Source: an uncultured Mycoplasmatota bacterium (GTDB lineage Bacteria > Bacillota_I > Bacilli_A > RF39 > UBA660). From it: a stretch of DNA of 23,181 nucleotides. Positions 15,781 to 23,181 of the stretch are shown piece by piece; position 1 is the stretch's first letter, and each line of letters starts with the position of its first letter. The notes beneath the pieces are model-generated. The model was not told the origin of the DNA. It worked only from the letters and a program-made list of their open reading frames with translations, and searched no databases. The stretch covers positions 1-23,181 of the forward strand of contig URVV01000016.1 in the NCBI GenBank assembly GCA_900551455.1, in the 5' to 3' direction. The position numbers and the translations under genes are program-made.

Positions 15781-16847
15781 AGAAAAAAATAATATTTTGT
15801 ACAAAAAACTTAGACATCGGAGGTATTGAAAGAGCAGCTATAAATTATGTTAACCATCTTGATAAATCAAAATATGAAGTATATCTATATTTATCAAAAA
15901 AAGAAGGAATTTATCAAGATGCGATTAACAAAGACATAAAAATCCTAAACTTTAATATAGCTGAAGATAAAAATATTTTAATTCGCAAAATTAAAAATGC
16001 CTTTAAGTTATTATATTTTACTATCAAGTATTATCATAAATTTGATTTTGCTGCTGACTTCGCTACCCCCATAAAAAATTGTGGTATTCTTGCTAAAAGA
16101 TTTTCTAAAAACAATGCTATCTGGTTTCACGGACCATACTGGACTAATCCCGAAGAAGCCAATAAATTCTTAAAATATGTAAATGCCGACAAATATCAAA
16201 AAGTAGTTTTTGTATCTCATTATTTAAAAAATCTATATCAAGAAGCAAGACCACATACCACACAAAAACTATATGTTATAAATAATCCCATAAACTACCA
16301 AGAAATGATCGAAAAAAGTAATGCAAAATTAGAAATCAAAAAAACAAAAACCACAATTTTAAATGTTGGAAGGCACGAAGAACAAAGTAAAAAGTTATCC
16401 CTTCTTTTATCTGTAACACAAAAACTACTAAAAGAAAAATATGACTTTGAGTTATGGTTAGTAGGAGATGGTGAGGATAACCAAATGTATAAAGATATGG
16501 TAAATAAATTAAAAATAAATAACAACGTTAAATTCTTTGGTAAACAAAGCAACGTTTTCCCATATTACAAACAATGTGATGCCATAATCCTAACATCTGC
16601 TTATGAGGGAAATCCGGTTGTTTATCTAGAAGGAAAAGTATTAAATAAACCAATAATTTCTACTGATATTTCAGATGCCAAAATAGAATTATCTGGCTAT
16701 GGAATAGTAACTTCTCGTAGTGAAGAAGATATATATCGCGGATTAAAAGAATTTTTAGATAACGGTTATCAAATAAAAAAACCTTTTGATCCTGAAAAAT
16801 ATAATAAAGAAACTTTTGATAAACTAAAAAAAGTAATTGAAGAGTAG
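15777..16847 (+). CDS. GT4-family glycosyltransferase (GT-B fold)
   Basis: A 356-residue retaining glycosyltransferase of the GT4 type. It shows the N-terminal acceptor-side motif GGIERAAINY (15-24), a donor-domain start NVGRHEEQSKKLS near 196, VGDGEDN near 229, and the E-x7-E signature E277/E285 (EGNPVVYLEG). It would add one sugar to the lipid-linked repeat unit at the cytoplasmic face. Donor and acceptor cannot be told from sequence. It starts at ATG 15777, overlapping the flippase stop, with TAGGAA upstream. The next gene follows after eight bases. Confidence 0.88.
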   Translation: MKKKIIFCTKNLDIGGIERAAINYVNHLDKSKYEVYLYLSKKEGIYQDAINKDIKILNFNIAEDKNILIRKIKNAFKLLYFTIKYYHKFDFAADFATPIKNCGILAKRFSKNNAIWFHGPYWTNPEEANKFLKYVNADKYQKVVFVSHYLKNLYQEARPHTTQKLYVINNPINYQEMIEKSNAKLEIKKTKTTILNVGRHEEQSKKLSLLLSVTQKLLKEKYDFELWLVGDGEDNQMYKDMVNKLKINNNVKFFGKQSNVFPYYKQCDAIILTSAYEGNPVVYLEGKVLNKPIISTDISDAKIELSGYGIVTSRSEEDIYRGLKEFLDNGYQIKKPFDPEKYNKETFDKLKKVIEE

Positions 16848-16855
16848 GTGAGATA

Positions 16856-17827
16856 ATGCCCAAAATAAGTATCATAATACCCGTATATAATGTTGAAAAA
16901 TATATTGAAAAATGCCTTAGCAGTATTTTAAATCAAACCTTCGAAGACTTCGAAATAATCCTAGTTAACGATGGTACCAAAGATAAATCAATAGATATTG
17001 TCAAAGAAAAATTTAAAGATCCCCGAATAAATATATATAATAAAACCAACGGTGGCTCAGCTAGCGCCAGAAACTATGGAATAAAAGTAGCCACTGGAGA
17101 ATATTTAACATTTATTGATCCCGATGATTTCATAGATATCAATATGTTAAAAGATATGTATCAAACCATTATAAAAGATCAAGTTGAACTAGTTATATGT
17201 GATTACTACAAATACTATAATGACACCAACAAAGAATATATCCCCATTATCCCTCATTATGATAAACAAAACAAAAAATGCTCAGTTATTGGTATGCCCA
17301 CCGCTAGCTGTAAACTATTTAAAAGAGAACACTTTATAAAACATAATTTACTATTTTTAGAAAATAAACTCTTCGAAGATAATGCTATCATTCCCTTTGC
17401 GTGTGCCTTAGCCAAGAATTTTTCCTACATAAAAAAACCATATTATTACTACTTACAACGAGAAGGATCCAATCTAAATAAATCTAAATATGATAAAAGA
17501 TGGGAAGATATTTTTGACTCCCTAGAATATCTTTATCAAAAGTTTAAAGAAAATAATCTTTTAAAAGAATATTCTCAAGAACTAGAATATATTTATATTG
17601 AATATCTCCTACACGCAGCCAATCTAAAGTTTTTAAATTACAAACTAGGATGTCATAACATTCAAAGAGTTCATAATGTTATCCAATCTAAATTTCCTAA
17701 ATGGTATAAAAACAAATACTTTAAAAAAGATTCTATTAAATACAAATTAATCTGCCATTTATTTTACCAAGAAAAAATAAATTTAATTCGTTTACTTATC
17801 AAAAATAAGGAGGTAATATATGACTAA
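16856..17827 (+). CDS. GT2-family glycosyltransferase, first of a tandem pair
   Basis: A 323-residue inverting glycosyltransferase with an N-terminal GT-A domain: ISIIIPVYNVEKYIEKCL, VNDGTKD (D39), NGGSASARNYG and the metal/nucleotide motif DPDD (88-91). This layout is that of capsule GT2 enzymes such as the CpsI/EpsJ type. The C-terminal half carries YLQREGS and a helical tail that matches the next gene, so the two are paralogues. An AGGTGAG site (16848-16854) precedes the ATG. It overlaps the second copy by eight bases. The sugar is unknown. Confidence 0.9.
   Translation: MPKISIIIPVYNVEKYIEKCLSSILNQTFEDFEIILVNDGTKDKSIDIVKEKFKDPRINIYNKTNGGSASARNYGIKVATGEYLTFIDPDDFIDINMLKDMYQTIIKDQVELVICDYYKYYNDTNKEYIPIIPHYDKQNKKCSVIGMPTASCKLFKREHFIKHNLLFLENKLFEDNAIIPFACALAKNFSYIKKPYYYYLQREGSNLNKSKYDKRWEDIFDSLEYLYQKFKENNLLKEYSQELEYIYIEYLLHAANLKFLNYKLGCHNIQRVHNVIQSKFPKWYKNKYFKKDSIKYKLICHLFYQEKINLIRLLIKNKEVIYD
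17807..17814 (+). promoter_or_regulatory. Strong ribosome binding site inside the preceding gene
   Basis: AAGGAGGT, a full complement to the 16S rRNA 3' end, lies within the last codons of the first GT2 gene, 5 bases before ATG 17820. It fixes the start of the second GT2 gene. Confidence 0.8.
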
Positions 17828-18764
17828 AGTAAGTATAATTGTCCCCGTCTATAACGTTGAGCAATACCTGGAAAAATGTCTAAATTCATTAGTTAATCAA
17901 ACCATAAAAGACTTTGAAATAATTATCGTTAATGATGGTACCAAAGATTCTTCCCAAAAAATAATTGATAAATACGCTAAAAATTATTCCTTTATAAAAT
18001 CATATATTAAAGAAAATGGTGGTCTCTCATCTGCCAGAAACTATGGTATTAAAAAAGCTACTGGAGAATATCTTGCATTTGTTGATTCTGATGACTATGT
18101 AACTGAAGATATGTATGAAAAAATGTATCAAAAAGCTAAAGAAAAAGACTTTGATATGGTCGTATGTGATCTTAACTACATATATCCAGATAAAAAAATA
18201 AAAGCCACATCTAATATTAAAGAAGACACCACTAATATAAAAGAAACTATGTTAAATATCTATCCCGCTGCCTGGAACAAAATAATTAAAAGAAGCATTG
18301 TTAAAGACATCTTCTTTAAAGAAGGTATCTGGTTTGAAGATGTTGAATATATCTACCGAGTATTACCAAAAATAACCTCTATTGGAGTAGTTCAAGAACC
18401 ATTTTATCAATATCTTCAACGAGAAGGATCTATTACTAAAAAAGTAGATAAAAGAATTTATAACTATATTGATAATTTAAATGGTCTTGTATCATACTAT
18501 AAAGAGAATAAACTCTATGAAAAATATCACCAAGAATTAGAATATGTTTATGTAAGATATCTTTATGCAACCTTTATTAAACAAGCTACCTGCTTTGATA
18601 AAGAAGAATATAAACAAGCAGTCAACCAAGCTATCACTAACGTCAAAAAACATTTTCCTAATTACCGAAAAAACAAATACTTTTATCACAGTATAAAAGG
18701 CATATATCTCCTAACATTTAATAAAATATATGCCAAAATACTTTGGAAAAAAATACATAAATAA
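17820..18764 (+). CDS. GT2-family glycosyltransferase, second of a tandem pair
   Basis: A 314-residue GT-A glycosyltransferase with the same order of motifs as its left neighbour: VSIIVPVYNVEQYLEKCL, VNDGTKD (D39), NGGLSSARNYG, DSDD (89-92), then YLQREGSI and a tail with QELEYVYVRYL and FPNYRKNKYF. The match to the neighbour runs over the whole length and includes identical DNA blocks such as CAACGAGAAGGATC, so the pair arose by tandem duplication. The DSDD in place of DPDD and the diverged central part suggest a different sugar or acceptor. It starts behind a strong AAGGAGGT site. Confidence 0.9.
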   Translation: MTKVSIIVPVYNVEQYLEKCLNSLVNQTIKDFEIIIVNDGTKDSSQKIIDKYAKNYSFIKSYIKENGGLSSARNYGIKKATGEYLAFVDSDDYVTEDMYEKMYQKAKEKDFDMVVCDLNYIYPDKKIKATSNIKEDTTNIKETMLNIYPAAWNKIIKRSIVKDIFFKEGIWFEDVEYIYRVLPKITSIGVVQEPFYQYLQREGSITKKVDKRIYNYIDNLNGLVSYYKENKLYEKYHQELEYVYVRYLYATFIKQATCFDKEEYKQAVNQAITNVKKHFPNYRKNKYFYHSIKGIYLLTFNKIYAKILWKKIHK

Positions 18765-18779
18765 CAAAAGGAGTCTATC

Positions 18780-19940
18780 ATGAAAAAAAACATTTTATTT
18801 GTCGTCGATGAAAAAAAAGTTGGCGGAGTATCCGTCTTATTAGCAGACATTATTAATCTTTTAAATCAAGATAAATATAATATAGATATCTGTGTCCTTC
18901 ACAATGCCGGAAATTATCTTGATGATCTTAATAATAAAGTAAATATAATATACGGAACAAAATTTTTTAATACCATCGATGAAAACTTAAAAGAACTAAT
19001 TAAAAAGAAACAATTAAAAAAAATATTTTCCAAATTGAGACTTATTTTTTTAATGAAAACTGGCCTAATAAAAAAACGTATTATTAAAGAACGAAAAAAA
19101 ATGTGTCTAAAACAATATGATGTAGAAATTGCTTTTAAAGATGGCTTTTGTGCCTTATTTACCATTTATGGTTCTAGTAAAAAGAAAATTCACTGGTTAC
19201 ATACAGATTACCAAATGTATGACTGTGTAGCTAACTATAAAAATCTATTTACTAAAGTATTTCATCAATTCAATAAAATAATTGCTATCTCTAACCCCGT
19301 AAAAGAAAGATTTCTTCAAAAATATCCCAATAACACCGTCGAAGTAATATACAATATTGTTAATCAAAATGAAGTAAAAAGAAAATCTACTTTAGAAGAT
19401 ATCTCTTATGATAATTCCAAACTAAATCTTATTTCCGTAGGAAGAATTCATTATATGAAAGGCTATGATAGACTAATTGATGTAATGCATAAACTAGATC
19501 AAGAAAACCTTTTAAAAGACGTCACTCTAAGAATAATTGGTACTGGTCCTGATGATGAACTTTTAAAAAGAAAAATAAAAGAATACAATTTAGCGGATAA
19601 AGTCTTTCTTTTAGGACTAAAAAGAAATCCCTATCCATATGTCTCACCATCATCCCTTTTCTTAATGTGTTCTAGATATGAACCATTTGGCTTAGTAGTT
19701 ATTGAATCCCTTATTCTAGGAGTTCCAGTATTTTCCCTTGAAGAAGCAAGTATCAAAGAAATTCTAGATCCAAAATATGGATATATCGAAGAAAATTCTG
19801 AAGAAGGACTATATCAAGGCTTAAAAAAAGTAATTAATAACCCTAAAATTTTACAAGAATATCGAAAAAATCTTAAACACTATCATTACCAAACTGAAAA
19901 AATAATCTCAGAGATTGAAGGAATCCTCGATGAAAAATAA
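18780..19940 (+). CDS. GT4-family glycosyltransferase (GT-B fold)
   Basis: A 386-residue glycosyltransferase of the GT4 type. GGVSVLLADI (15-24) is the N-terminal loop. The donor domain begins at about 215 (LISVGRIHYMKGYDRLI). IGTGPDDELL is at 253-262 and the E-x7-E motif E301/E309 lies in EPFGLVVIES. A basic helical insert at about 75-110 is longer than in the other GT4 of the locus and could be a membrane-surface contact. It would extend the lipid-linked repeat unit in the cytosol; the sugar is unknown. AAAGGAG sits eight bases before the ATG. Its end overlaps the polymerase gene by 11 bases. Confidence 0.9.
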   Translation: MKKNILFVVDEKKVGGVSVLLADIINLLNQDKYNIDICVLHNAGNYLDDLNNKVNIIYGTKFFNTIDENLKELIKKKQLKKIFSKLRLIFLMKTGLIKKRIIKERKKMCLKQYDVEIAFKDGFCALFTIYGSSKKKIHWLHTDYQMYDCVANYKNLFTKVFHQFNKIIAISNPVKERFLQKYPNNTVEVIYNIVNQNEVKRKSTLEDISYDNSKLNLISVGRIHYMKGYDRLIDVMHKLDQENLLKDVTLRIIGTGPDDELLKRKIKEYNLADKVFLLGLKRNPYPYVSPSSLFLMCSRYEPFGLVVIESLILGVPVFSLEEASIKEILDPKYGYIEENSEEGLYQGLKKVINNPKILQEYRKNLKHYHYQTEKIISEIEGILDEK

Positions 19941-21444
19941 CTGTAAAAAATTATTAATTATTTTTATGCTTCTTCAGCCAATATTTGATATTTATTATTT
20001 ATATACTGATAATATCATTAGTATCTTTAAATTTTCTCCCTCTACCATTATTCGGATAATTATCTTTTTCGTATTATTTTTACTTACTGTCATCCCAAAT
20101 AAAGATAAAATAAACAAAAAAAGAACTATTGCTTTCTTATCAATATATATTATATATACTATTTTTCACCAAATAAATGCTACTAATTTCAACGTCTTTT
20201 CAAGCATAAATAATAACTATAGTACCCTAAAAGAGTTATTCTATATTATCAGAATGTTAGTACCAATCTTTCTAATATATATAACATATAACAATGAAAT
20301 AACCTTTAAAGACCTAAGAAAAATAGTTCTTATTGTTTTAAATACTTTTTGTGTTACCATAATATTAACTAATCTCTTAAAAGTATCCCTAACATCATAT
20401 CACGAAGGAAGTGAAATAATTAAAGCCAATTTCCTAGAATGGTTTAATCATAGTACATATGAAAAATATGGTTATGAACTAATTGCCTCAAAAGGAATAT
20501 TTCATATGGCAAATCAAATAAGTGGTACCATTATCATTCTCTATCCCATCTTATTGTATATCTACTTTCAAGAAAAAACTAAACCAATAAATATTTATAC
20601 CGTCATAGTTACAAACTTAGCACTATTAATGCTAGGAACCAGAACTGCTGCCTATGGATGTATAATTATCAATATAATTATGTTATTGGGATATATTTTC
20701 TTTAATAAAATTATCAATAAAAAGAAAACTAATCTACAAAATCTCGCTTATTTTATTATAATCTTCATTTCTTTTCTAGCAGTATTACCATATGCCCCCG
20801 TAGAAAATAGGACATATGCTGAAGATGCCGCCAATACCATTATTGAAAACTTAAAAGATGAAGAATTACAAAAAGAATATTTACAAGTAGTTACCTCTAA
20901 TGATATATCTAAGAAAAAAGAATTTATTATTAACAATTATCGCCTATATGGCCTTGATGAAAAATTTCTTATAAAAAACTATCCCTATCAAGAAGATTAT
21001 GAATTTTGGTTAGAATTAATGAATGTTCCATACACCGAAAGAGCCAATCACCGTCAATTAGAAGCTCTAACCACAAAAAGAATAATCAAATTAAATAACA
21101 ATAAATATGATTATTTATTAGGAATTGGTTTTTCAAGACTAAGAAACAGTAAAATTTATCTAGAAAAAGACATCTATGTACACTTATATTCTATTGGAGT
21201 AACAGGAATAATCCTTCTAATAATGCCATATGCCCTTATAGGTATCTACAGTTTTATAAAAATTATTAAAGAAAAGAAATTTAATTACTTAAACTGTACT
21301 CTATTGTTAAGTATCGGCCTAACATATTTTTGTGGAATATTTAGTGGAAATATCTTTGACGAATGGATCGTAACCTTATTTTTATCATTCATTTGTGGAA
21401 ACCTACTAATAAATATTAATAACCCTAAGAAGTATAAGGAGTAA
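19930..21444 (+). CDS. O-antigen ligase/Wzy-type polysaccharide polymerase
   Basis: A 504-residue membrane protein with about ten membrane segments and one large external loop (about 288-420), the topology of Wzy polymerases and O-antigen ligases. The family-like motif LGTRTAAYG (235-243) resembles the SGSRT segment of the O-antigen ligase family. GIGFSR (398-403) and H418 in the loop's end fit the catalytic loop pattern. It would join exported repeat units outside the membrane. ATG 19930 is chosen over TTG 19915, because AAGGAA (19918-19923) is properly spaced from the ATG. No other polymerase is present, which supports this role. Ligase activity instead of polymerase cannot be excluded. Confidence 0.82.
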   Translation: MKNNCKKLLIIFMLLQPIFDIYYLYTDNIISIFKFSPSTIIRIIIFFVLFLLTVIPNKDKINKKRTIAFLSIYIIYTIFHQINATNFNVFSSINNNYSTLKELFYIIRMLVPIFLIYITYNNEITFKDLRKIVLIVLNTFCVTIILTNLLKVSLTSYHEGSEIIKANFLEWFNHSTYEKYGYELIASKGIFHMANQISGTIIILYPILLYIYFQEKTKPINIYTVIVTNLALLMLGTRTAAYGCIIINIIMLLGYIFFNKIINKKKTNLQNLAYFIIIFISFLAVLPYAPVENRTYAEDAANTIIENLKDEELQKEYLQVVTSNDISKKKEFIINNYRLYGLDEKFLIKNYPYQEDYEFWLELMNVPYTERANHRQLEALTTKRIIKLNNNKYDYLLGIGFSRLRNSKIYLEKDIYVHLYSIGVTGIILLIMPYALIGIYSFIKIIKEKKFNYLNCTLLLSIGLTYFCGIFSGNIFDEWIVTLFLSFICGNLLININNPKKYKE

Positions 21445-21448
21445 TAAT

Positions 21449-21925
21449 ATGAAGAAGAAAAAAGTCCTATTTATCGCCTCAACAGGAGGCCATTTAAACG
21501 AACTAATGCAATTAAGTCCAATTTTTGATAAATACGATTACCAACTAATAACTGAAAAAACGAAATCTAATCTATCATTTAAAGATAAATATCCCGGTAG
21601 AGTAAACTACCTCGTATATGGAACTAAAGACAAAATTATCACTTATCCATTTAAATTACTATATAATTGCTTCAAGTCTTTATTCCTATATTTAAAAATT
21701 CATCCTAAATACATAGTTACTACCGGTACCCATACAGCTGTCCCTATGTGTTATATCGGGAAACTATTCGGATCAAAAATTATCTTTATAGAAACATTTG
21801 CCAATAGTGAAACAAAAACTCTCTCAGGAAAGCTCGTATATCCAATAGCTAATCTCTTTATAGTACAGTGGGAAAATATGCTAAAACTATATCCTAAAGC
21901 TATATATGGGGGGTGGATTTACTAA
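21449..21925 (+). CDS. Alg14-like glycosyltransferase subunit (PssD/Cps14F type)
   Basis: A 158-residue protein matching the membrane-anchoring half of a two-part GT28-like transferase (Alg14 of yeast, PssD of rhizobia, Cps14F of pneumococcus). It has the N-terminal Rossmann-type strand and loop KVLFIASTGGHLNEL, a central hydrophobic helix near 62-80, VTTGTHTAVPMC, FIETFA, and the typical end FIVQWENMLKLYP to YGGWIY. The full family length is present, so it is not truncated. It would recruit the catalytic Alg13-like partner, whose start overlaps its stop (TAATG). AAGGAG (21436-21441) is in the end of the polymerase gene. Confidence 0.9.
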   Translation: MKKKKVLFIASTGGHLNELMQLSPIFDKYDYQLITEKTKSNLSFKDKYPGRVNYLVYGTKDKIITYPFKLLYNCFKSLFLYLKIHPKYIVTTGTHTAVPMCYIGKLFGSKIIFIETFANSETKTLSGKLVYPIANLFIVQWENMLKLYPKAIYGGWIY

Positions 21926-22404
21926 TGATTTTAGTAACCCTAGGAACTCAAGATAAGAGTTTTTCAAGACTTCTAGATGCTGTACAAAAGCAAATAGATA
22001 AAGGCAATATCAAAGAAAAGGTCATTGTTCAAGCAGGATGTACAAAATATAACAGCAAAGATATGGAAATTTTAGACCTAATTCCTTATGATCAATTTGA
22101 AGAATATATAAAGGATTGCCGTATTCTTATTACTCACGGTGGGGTAGGTTCCATCATTACCGGATTAAAAAATAACAAAATAGTAATCGCTGCCGCTAGA
22201 CTAAAAAAATATAAAGAACACACCAACGATCACCAACTACAAATAATAAAAAACTTTAGTAAAGCCGGCTATATCTTAGATTTAGAGGATTTTGATTCAT
22301 TAGGAAACATTCTAAAACAATCAGAAAATTTTAAACCCAAAAAATATCTTAGCAATACTAAAAATATGATTAATCTAATAACAGATTATATTGATAAAAA
22401 TTAA
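21925..22404 (+). CDS. Alg13-like glycosyltransferase subunit (PssE/Cps14G type)
   Basis: A 159-residue catalytic half of the split GT-B transferase (family GT28, glycosyltransferase 28 C-terminal domain). It carries MILVTLGTQD at the N-terminus, the donor-binding glycine motif THGGVGS (70-76) and EHTNDHQ (98-104), all typical of PssE/Cps14G/Alg13. With the upstream subunit it would transfer a hexose (galactose in Cps14F/G) to the growing lipid-linked chain; the sugar here is inferred only by family. ATG 21925 is preferred to GTG 21913. It shares one base with the previous stop and has GGGGGGTGG (21908-21916) upstream, and related proteins start with this sequence. Confidence 0.9.
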   Translation: MILVTLGTQDKSFSRLLDAVQKQIDKGNIKEKVIVQAGCTKYNSKDMEILDLIPYDQFEEYIKDCRILITHGGVGSIITGLKNNKIVIAAARLKKYKEHTNDHQLQIIKNFSKAGYILDLEDFDSLGNILKQSENFKPKKYLSNTKNMINLITDYIDKN

Positions 22405-22419
22405 TAGGCGAGTTACCAT

Positions 22420-23181
22420 ATGAATAAAATTGAAGAATTAAAAAAAATAATTAACGAATCAAATAACATTGTTTTCTTTGGCGGAGCCGGCGTATCAACC
22501 GAAAGTGGCATAAAAGATTTTCGTAGTGAAAAAGGACTATACCAGCAAAAATATCCCAAACAAACCGAATATTACTTAAGTAGTAAATGCTTTTATGAAG
22601 AACCAATTACTTTTTTCAAATTCTATAAAGAAAACTTTAATTGCTTAAACGCCAAACCAAATACCACTCATAAATATCTAACAAAACTAGAAACCGCTGG
22701 AAAATTAAAAGCCATCATTACTCAAAATATTGACGGCCTCCATCAAAAAGCCAATAGTCAAAACGTCTTGGAAATCCACGGCTCCATATATAGAAATCAC
22801 TGCCTAAATTGTCATAAATCCTATCCCGCCTCATTTATCTTTAATTCAAAAGGTATCCCCCGCTGTTCTTGTGGTGGTATCATCAAACCAGATGTCGTTT
22901 TATATGGTGAATCCCTTCCCGAAGATTATATCACCGCCAGTTACTATATAAATAAAGCAGATACCCTAATCGTTGCAGGATCCTCATTAACCGTAGAACC
23001 TGCCAGTAGTTTAATAAAGATATTTACTGGAAAAAACTTAATAATAATTAATAGAGATAAAACTCCATACGATAACTATGCTACACTACTAATAAATGAA
23101 AATTTAAAAAACATTATAGAAAAATTGCTCAATTGTAAAGGTAAATTCCACTTTGAAAAGTTAAATTCCACCTTTGTGCAA
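22420..23181 (+). CDS. Sir2-family NAD-dependent protein deacylase, 3' end altered or open at window edge
   Basis: A sirtuin that would remove acyl groups from lysines using NAD. 254 codons are open to the window end. Motifs are complete: GAGVSTESGIKDFR (22-35), TQNIDGLH (101-108), catalytic H120 (HGS), zinc ligands C128, C131, C149, C151, and the NAD-site GSSLTVEPAS (187-196). Bacterial sirtuins of this class usually end at about 235-245 residues, right where the fold ends here (NIIEKLLN, 231-238). The remaining 16 codons overlap a putative insertion-sequence end, so the reading frame probably lost its own stop. AGGCGAG (22406-22412) precedes the ATG. It is 15 bases from the polysaccharide genes and likely co-transcribed. 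What it deacylates is unknown. Confidence 0.88.
   Translation, partial: MNKIEELKKIINESNNIVFFGGAGVSTESGIKDFRSEKGLYQQKYPKQTEYYLSSKCFYEEPITFFKFYKENFNCLNAKPNTTHKYLTKLETAGKLKAIITQNIDGLHQKANSQNVLEIHGSIYRNHCLNCHKSYPASFIFNSKGIPRCSCGGIIKPDVVLYGESLPEDYITASYYINKADTLIVAGSSLTVEPASSLIKIFTGKNLIIINRDKTPYDNYATLLINENLKNIIEKLLNCKGKFHFEKLNSTFVQ
23134..23181. mobile_element. Putative end of an IS21-type insertion sequence (partial)
   Basis: From TGTAAAGG at 23134 the sequence contains two direct copies of TAAATTCCAC (23142-23151 and 23162-23171), exactly 20 bp apart, each followed by C/TTTTG-like bases. IS21-family ends start with TG and carry several spaced terminal repeats bound by the transposase, which this pattern resembles. 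The element would extend beyond the window. No transposase is visible here, so the call rests on the repeats and on the disturbed sirtuin end. Confidence 0.55.

Noticed and set aside
17456..18430. Repeats shared by 16856-17827 and 17820-18764 as a mobile or CRISPR-like repeat
   Set aside because: The repeats fall at the same positions in two paralogous GT2 genes and reflect gene duplication.

Overview
The window is about 23.2 kb of A+T-rich DNA (roughly 30% G+C, judged by eye). All 22 recognised genes lie on the + strand and are tightly packed, with no gene-free stretch over about 150 bases. The codes for Trp (TGG) and for stop (TAA, TAG and TGA, e.g. arcB and the flippase gene) are standard. 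Strong AGGAGG-type ribosome binding sites, sigma-A-like promoters, the miaB-ricA pair, an RNase J paralogue and Mollicutes-like compactness point to a low-GC member of the Bacillota, perhaps a gut-associated lineage of the Bacilli/RF39/Erysipelotrichales type. That placement is inference. No rRNA, tRNA or CRISPR array is visible.

Layout. (1) 1-1856: the terminator of an upstream gene, then a promoter and the pair miaB (tRNA ms2i6A methylthiotransferase) and a short YlbF/RicA-family gene, closed by a hairpin terminator. (2) 1906-8738: one transcription unit for arginine use. A CRE-like palindrome abuts a consensus promoter. It drives a polar amino-acid ABC importer (lipoprotein, permease, ATPase), arcA, arcB, arcC and a YfcC/ArcD-type exchanger, and ends at a strong terminator. 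Together these genes would import arginine, convert it to ornithine, ammonia and CO2, and gain one ATP per arginine. (3) 8759-10497: a monocistronic RNase J-family gene behind a perfect extended sigma-A promoter. Its metal site is degenerate, as in RNase J2-type paralogues. (4) 10518-end: a run of 13 genes with gaps of at most 15 bases and no internal terminator. It starts with the glycolytic gene gpmI and continues with LicD, a membrane-anchored NodB-type deacetylase, a Wzx-type flippase, two GT4 and two tandem-duplicated GT2 glycosyltransferases, a Wzy/O-antigen-ligase-type polymerase and a split Alg14/Alg13-type (PssD/PssE, Cps14F/G) transferase. The last gene is a sirtuin that is still open at the window edge. 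This is a Wzx/Wzy-dependent surface-polysaccharide locus, probably phosphocholine- or phosphopolyol-decorated and deacetylated. No priming sugar-phosphate transferase or chain-length regulator lies in the window.

The last 48 bases carry two 20-bp-spaced copies of TAAATTCCAC and look like the end of an IS21-type insertion sequence that has replaced the last codons of the sirtuin gene. The clearest points for a second look are this putative IS end, the degenerate RNase J site, the single ABC-importer/ADI unit with its CRE-like operator, the gpmI-led polysaccharide operon, and an 11-bp perfect hairpin near the start of the flippase gene. I saw no convincing wholly new system; most of the window is well-known families in informative arrangements.
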